Assembly (NCBI GenBank): GCA_964534845.1
Contig: CAZHPV010000022.1
Location: 1-35,715 of the forward strand
Reading direction: 5' to 3'
Length of the DNA: 35,715 bases
Source: CALCKU01 sp964534845
GTDB taxonomy: Bacteria > Pseudomonadota > Alphaproteobacteria > Caulobacterales > Maricaulaceae
Shown: in pieces, positions 32,491 to 35,715 of the stretch
Layout of the letters: the number at the start of each line of letters is the position of its first letter
Position numbering within the stretch: position 1 is the stretch's first letter
Notes under the pieces: generated by a model
Databases searched by the model: none
Seen by the model: the letters and a program-made list of their open reading frames with translations, nothing else
What the model was told of the DNA's origin: nothing
Position numbers and translations under genes: made by a program

Positions 32491-35400
32491 ATGCCTCTAA
32501 TTAAATCCTCAAACCAAATTCAAAAATCAAGGCCTACAGATAAAGCTTTGACGAAGAGACTTTCGAAAAAAGCCTTGGCAACAAGCTCACTTTTGCCAAT
32601 TTTAGCCTGTTTTAGCTTATCGTCCGTCGCAAATGCCCAAACAGCTGTTAACGATTGCTCGGATTTTAATATTTCCAACCCCGGCGCTGATTCCGTCCTT
32701 AATATTGATGTCAACGCAACCTGTACCACATCCAGTGGGGATAATATTGTGCTTGAGAATGACTCTCAGGACAATGTCACCATTAATATTGCAGCCGGTT
32801 CAATTCTAGCTAACACCGATACAAGTGACGAGGACAACGTCATTTTTCAGGATAATTCTGAGAATGTTTTAGTCGTAAATATTGCTGATGGTGCCGAATT
32901 ACGAGGCGTAAACGGCGTAATCTTTCTGGAAGGTGACGAATCCACCATTAATAATTCCGGTTTAATCGAAAACATCGGCGGAGCAGCGGAAGAAGGCGCC
33001 CTATATATCGACCGTGATACAGACAGCGATCTGAACACAGTTAACAATACGGCCACAGGTATCATTCGTGCCGATGGTGGCGGGCCCGCAATCGGGATTG
33101 AACTGCTGCTCGCTGACGGCTTTGATGATCCGCCCGATGTTGGCACACCTAATGCTACGGCCGATTTCCCAACTATCGTCATTGATAATGCAGGCCTTAT
33201 TGAAACTGTTGACAGCCCTGTCGGCGACGACAATGATGCAATCAATATTGCCGGTAACCCCGGTAACACAGGTGGTTTAAACCGGGAATGTCTCGAAGCT
33301 TTTGACTCGGCTGGCGCTGCGGTCGCTACGCAGTCCGTGAATTGCATTGTCAATTTAACGGTTAACAATAGCGGTACAATCCAATCAGCGGGCATAACAC
33401 CCACTATGGACGACAACGGAAATGGAAATGCTGCCATCAACTTTGAAGATGATGCTGTTTTCCTTGGTACGATCACTAATACAGCGGACGGTTCCATTCT
33501 GGGTGCGGGCGGCGCAAATGCAATCCGAATTACAGATATATCCCTAAGTGCTGCCGATACAAGCAATGCCGCCATTTTAGATGGGGCTGGTAATGAAATA
33601 ATTTTAACGGCGGACCATGCCGGCGCAATCGTCAATAGTGGCCTCATAAGTGCCACAGGCGGCGGGGCCGGTATCGACCTTGACGGTGACGGTATTACGA
33701 TCACCAATAATGCAGGTGCGACAATCTCTGGCGACGATGTCGGTATTCTCATCGGGAATAGTGGAAGCGGTGAAAACAATTCTATCACCAATGGCGGTAC
33801 GATTTCTGGTGCAACGGCATCTGTTAATGCTTCAGATGCAGACGGACCGCTTACCTTCACACAACTCGGCGGCGGAACGCTAGCAGGTGACTTCTTGGGG
33901 TCACAGGCTGCAACCGATATCTTTAATATCTCAACCGGTACATTCACGCTCACAAATGACATTATGCAGTCTGTGAATGTTAATGTGAATGACGGCGCCA
34001 CGCTTGCCTTTGGCGGTATGGGTGGCCGGACAATTGACGGAAACCTTGTCAGTGACGGAAACCTCCTCTTCAATTTGGGGGATCCTGCAGTAGACGTAGT
34101 CGGTGATGTCACGTTAAATACAGGCAGTACGGTCACGATTACCGACTCGACAATGGTTGCCGCCATTAATAGCGAATTTACGCTGATAGATGTCGGTGGC
34201 ACACTGACAAATAATTCAACACTCGTAGATCAAGTCAACGATAATAGCTTATTCCTCGAGTTCGTGCCGGTCGTAAATAGCGACGGAGATCTGGTTGTAG
34301 TTGCACAAGCCGCAGCTGTATCACCGCCGCCTCCGCCGCCTCCAGTAGTCCCACCTGCACCGCCACCACCACCGCCTCCGGTAGTCCCGCCTGCACCGCC
34401 GCCGCCTCCTCCGCCGCCTCCGGCTCCGGAATTGGTAGCTGATCTGGGCGCTGTGGGTCTCAATATCTTTGCGGTGGGTGTGGAAAACGCCTTTGGCTCG
34501 GGTAGCTTAAACAATACGGATACGTTCACGGCCCTTGTCGGTTTGAGCGATGATCAGACAATTGAGGGTGCCGCACTGGTAGCAGCCTTGGCTCCTGACC
34601 TTAGCAATAGTGTTACGCAAGAAACGCTCAACATTATTGATGAGGCTGGCTCCATCATCGATAACCGTATTTCTAATTTCCGACGCGATGATACATCTTG
34701 TAACGGCGAGCACGAATTGTTCCGCCAGAGCTGTAGCGCAGAAGAACGCTATGCCACTGCCCAATCCGGTGCTTGGCTGCAAGGCGCAATTCGCCAAGGG
34801 CAACAGGATAATGTAACGGCGAGCCCGTTTGTTTCTGCGAGCAATGGATATGAGGCCGATTCAACCTCTATAGCGATCGGTTATGACCGCGCATTAAGCG
34901 ACACAACACTTGTCGGTCTTGCCGGTTCGTTCTCGTCTGTCGACATTGAAGGTCGCGGCGGAAACATTGATGACCGTGATCTGGATCTATTCCAGATTGG
35001 CATTTACGGTGCCAAGCAATACGGGCAATTCCATGTGAATGCTCAGGCAAGCTATCTCTTCGGGGATGTTGAAACCGAACGCGCCGCCTTTGAGACTATT
35101 ACCGGCGAATTTGACATTGATGGTTTCAACATTCAGGGACTTGTCACCTATGATCACGAATTTGGCGGCGGCTATTATGCGGCTCCGCTAATTGGCGTTC
35201 AATATTCCACAGTATCAACTGACAGCTTTACAGAAAGCGGAGGCCTTGATCTTGCAATTGATGAGATCGATGCCGATGATTTCGAACTACGCTCAGGTTT
35301 AACACTGGGAGCACGCAGAATTCATGATGATGGTTCACTATCCGACTTCTATGCAACAGCCGCAATTGTCGGCGACTTGTCTGGCAATAATGAGGAAATC

Positions 35401-35589
35401 ACCGTTGCCTTTGCCGATCAAATTGTCGAGCTGGATAGCCTTCAGTCCGATGACCTTCGTGTAGAGGTTCTGGGCGGCGTCAAATGGTTTACCCAAAATG
35501 CTTGGACATTTGACGGCACGCTTAGTAGCGAATTCTCCGAAGACTACCTTGGTTTAGGTGGACGACTACGCGTGAAATATAATTTCTAG
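32491..35589 (+). CDS. Type Va autotransporter, beta-helix passenger, probably alginate-regulated
   Basis: ATG 32491 has GGGAG seven bases upstream; the longer open frame to 32389 lacks one. The protein has 1032 residues. A long signal peptide has a basic N-region of about 27 residues and a likely cut SSVANA-QT at 49/50. The passenger (50-610) is rich in Asn, Gly, Asp and Thr with irregular beta-helix rungs such as VNNSGTIQSAG, IVNSGLISATGG and ITNGGTISGAT. A poly-proline linker lies at about 611-649. The autotransporter barrel covers about 740-1032 (start near GAWLQGAIRQGQ) and ends in LRVKYNF with a terminal Phe, as needed by the BAM machine. No lyase or protease active site was recognised in the passenger, so adhesion or surface binding is more likely than catalysis. 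The operator upstream matches that of the alginate operon. Confidence 0.88.
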   Translation: MPLIKSSNQIQKSRPTDKALTKRLSKKALATSSLLPILACFSLSSVANAQTAVNDCSDFNISNPGADSVLNIDVNATCTTSSGDNIVLENDSQDNVTINIAAGSILANTDTSDEDNVIFQDNSENVLVVNIADGAELRGVNGVIFLEGDESTINNSGLIENIGGAAEEGALYIDRDTDSDLNTVNNTATGIIRADGGGPAIGIELLLADGFDDPPDVGTPNATADFPTIVIDNAGLIETVDSPVGDDNDAINIAGNPGNTGGLNRECLEAFDSAGAAVATQSVNCIVNLTVNNSGTIQSAGITPTMDDNGNGNAAINFEDDAVFLGTITNTADGSILGAGGANAIRITDISLSAADTSNAAILDGAGNEIILTADHAGAIVNSGLISATGGGAGIDLDGDGITITNNAGATISGDDVGILIGNSGSGENNSITNGGTISGATASVNASDADGPLTFTQLGGGTLAGDFLGSQAATDIFNISTGTFTLTNDIMQSVNVNVNDGATLAFGGMGGRTIDGNLVSDGNLLFNLGDPAVDVVGDVTLNTGSTVTITDSTMVAAINSEFTLIDVGGTLTNNSTLVDQVNDNSLFLEFVPVVNSDGDLVVVAQAAAVSPPPPPPPVVPPAPPPPPPPVVPPAPPPPPPPPPAPELVADLGAVGLNIFAVGVENAFGSGSLNNTDTFTALVGLSDDQTIEGAALVAALAPDLSNSVTQETLNIIDEAGSIIDNRISNFRRDDTSCNGEHELFRQSCSAEERYATAQSGAWLQGAIRQGQQDNVTASPFVSASNGYEADSTSIAIGYDRALSDTTLVGLAGSFSSVDIEGRGGNIDDRDLDLFQIGIYGAKQYGQFHVNAQASYLFGDVETERAAFETITGEFDIDGFNIQGLVTYDHEFGGGYYAAPLIGVQYSTVSTDSFTESGGLDLAIDEIDADDFELRSGLTLGARRIHDDGSLSDFYATAAIVGDLSGNNEEITVAFADQIVELDSLQSDDLRVEVLGGVKWFTQNAWTFDGTLSSEFSEDYLGLGGRLRVKYNF

Positions 35590-35606
35590 GTAGATTTATT
35601 CTGCTT

Positions 35607-35634
35607 CCGCGGCTCGCCTTCGGGCGAGCCGCGG
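35607..35634. terminator. Hairpin with TTCG tetraloop after the autotransporter
   Basis: Perfect 12-bp GC-rich stem CCGCGGCTCGCC/GGCGAGCCGCGG (35607-35618, 35623-35634) closed by TTCG. Only a short pyrimidine run follows, so termination is likely but not of the textbook T-tract kind. Confidence 0.75.
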
Positions 35635-35715
35635 CCTTCTAACGCCTTGAGTGATGCTAAAGGCAAAGACAATTTAATTAAAACGTCTCACCGAGGCATC
35701 AGCCTTGGATAAAAT

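Noticed and set aside
32847..34202. Long open frame (451 codons) on the minus strand opposite the autotransporter passenger
   Set aside because: It is Ser/Pro/Ala-rich with no domain, is the mirror of Asn/Gly/Asp codons on the coding strand, and lies entirely inside a convincing gene.
35674..35715. Possible C-terminus (13 codons and a TAA) of a leftward gene entering from the right edge
   Set aside because: Too short to support; an open stretch of this length occurs by chance.
1..35715. CRISPR array, prophage, rRNA or toxin-antitoxin locus
   Set aside because: No regularly spaced direct repeats, phage structural genes, rRNA segments or convincing toxin-antitoxin pairs were found.

Overview
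The window looks like about 35.7 kb of a marine alphaproteobacterial chromosome. The evidence is the order NifU-like scaffold / yidD / thrS, a 41-residue bL36 lacking the zinc cysteines, a bifunctional MnmC, and an alginate-degradation locus. A relative of the Hyphomonadaceae/Maricaulales is my best guess from gene content and moderate GC; no rRNA or marker comparison was possible.

Layout. 1-955 holds the start of a leftward gene for an extracellular beta-propeller protein that runs off the window. 961-2745 is a small accessory patch next to the 3' end of a tRNA gene: an internally deleted IS6-type element (1140-1350), an AT-rich orphan lipoprotein gene, and an intact IS6-family insertion sequence (1942-2745). 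2820-22766 is mainly housekeeping: tRNA with anticodon CAU, an acyl-CoA carboxylase beta subunit, a SIMPL-domain lipoprotein, envelope glycosyltransferases (GT2, ArnT-like, O-antigen-ligase-like), thrS, yidD, an Fe-S scaffold-like gene, an SMR efflux pump, rpsU, a YnbE/YdbL pair, a TPR protein, rpmJ, a lytic transglycosylase, an 11-residue-repeat lipoprotein, mnmC, gluQ, a Rieske oxygenase and a BCCT transporter. 22826-31964 is an alginate-use locus read leftward: a FadR-type regulator, then PL6 lyase, PL17 lyase, KdgF cupin, MFS transporter, SDR reductase and KdgK kinase. 32491-35589 is a rightward autotransporter.

How the locus works (known family roles plus inference): two lipid-anchored lyases cut alginate to unsaturated monouronate; the MFS protein imports it; KdgF opens it to DEH; the SDR reduces DEH to KDG; KdgK makes KDPG. 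KDPG aldolase and a TonB-dependent receptor are not in the window.

Most notable observation: the same 23-bp palindrome design, ATACCAAT-N7-ATTGGTAT, sits just upstream of a good -35/-10 pair in front of both the lyase operon (31188-31210) and the autotransporter (32227-32249), with a single half-site just upstream of the regulator start. This ties an uncharacterised surface autotransporter to the alginate response. Two mRNA leaders with stable hairpins at ribosome entry regions (TPR gene, transglycosylase gene) and an IS6 relic with a clean in-frame deletion are also worth attention.
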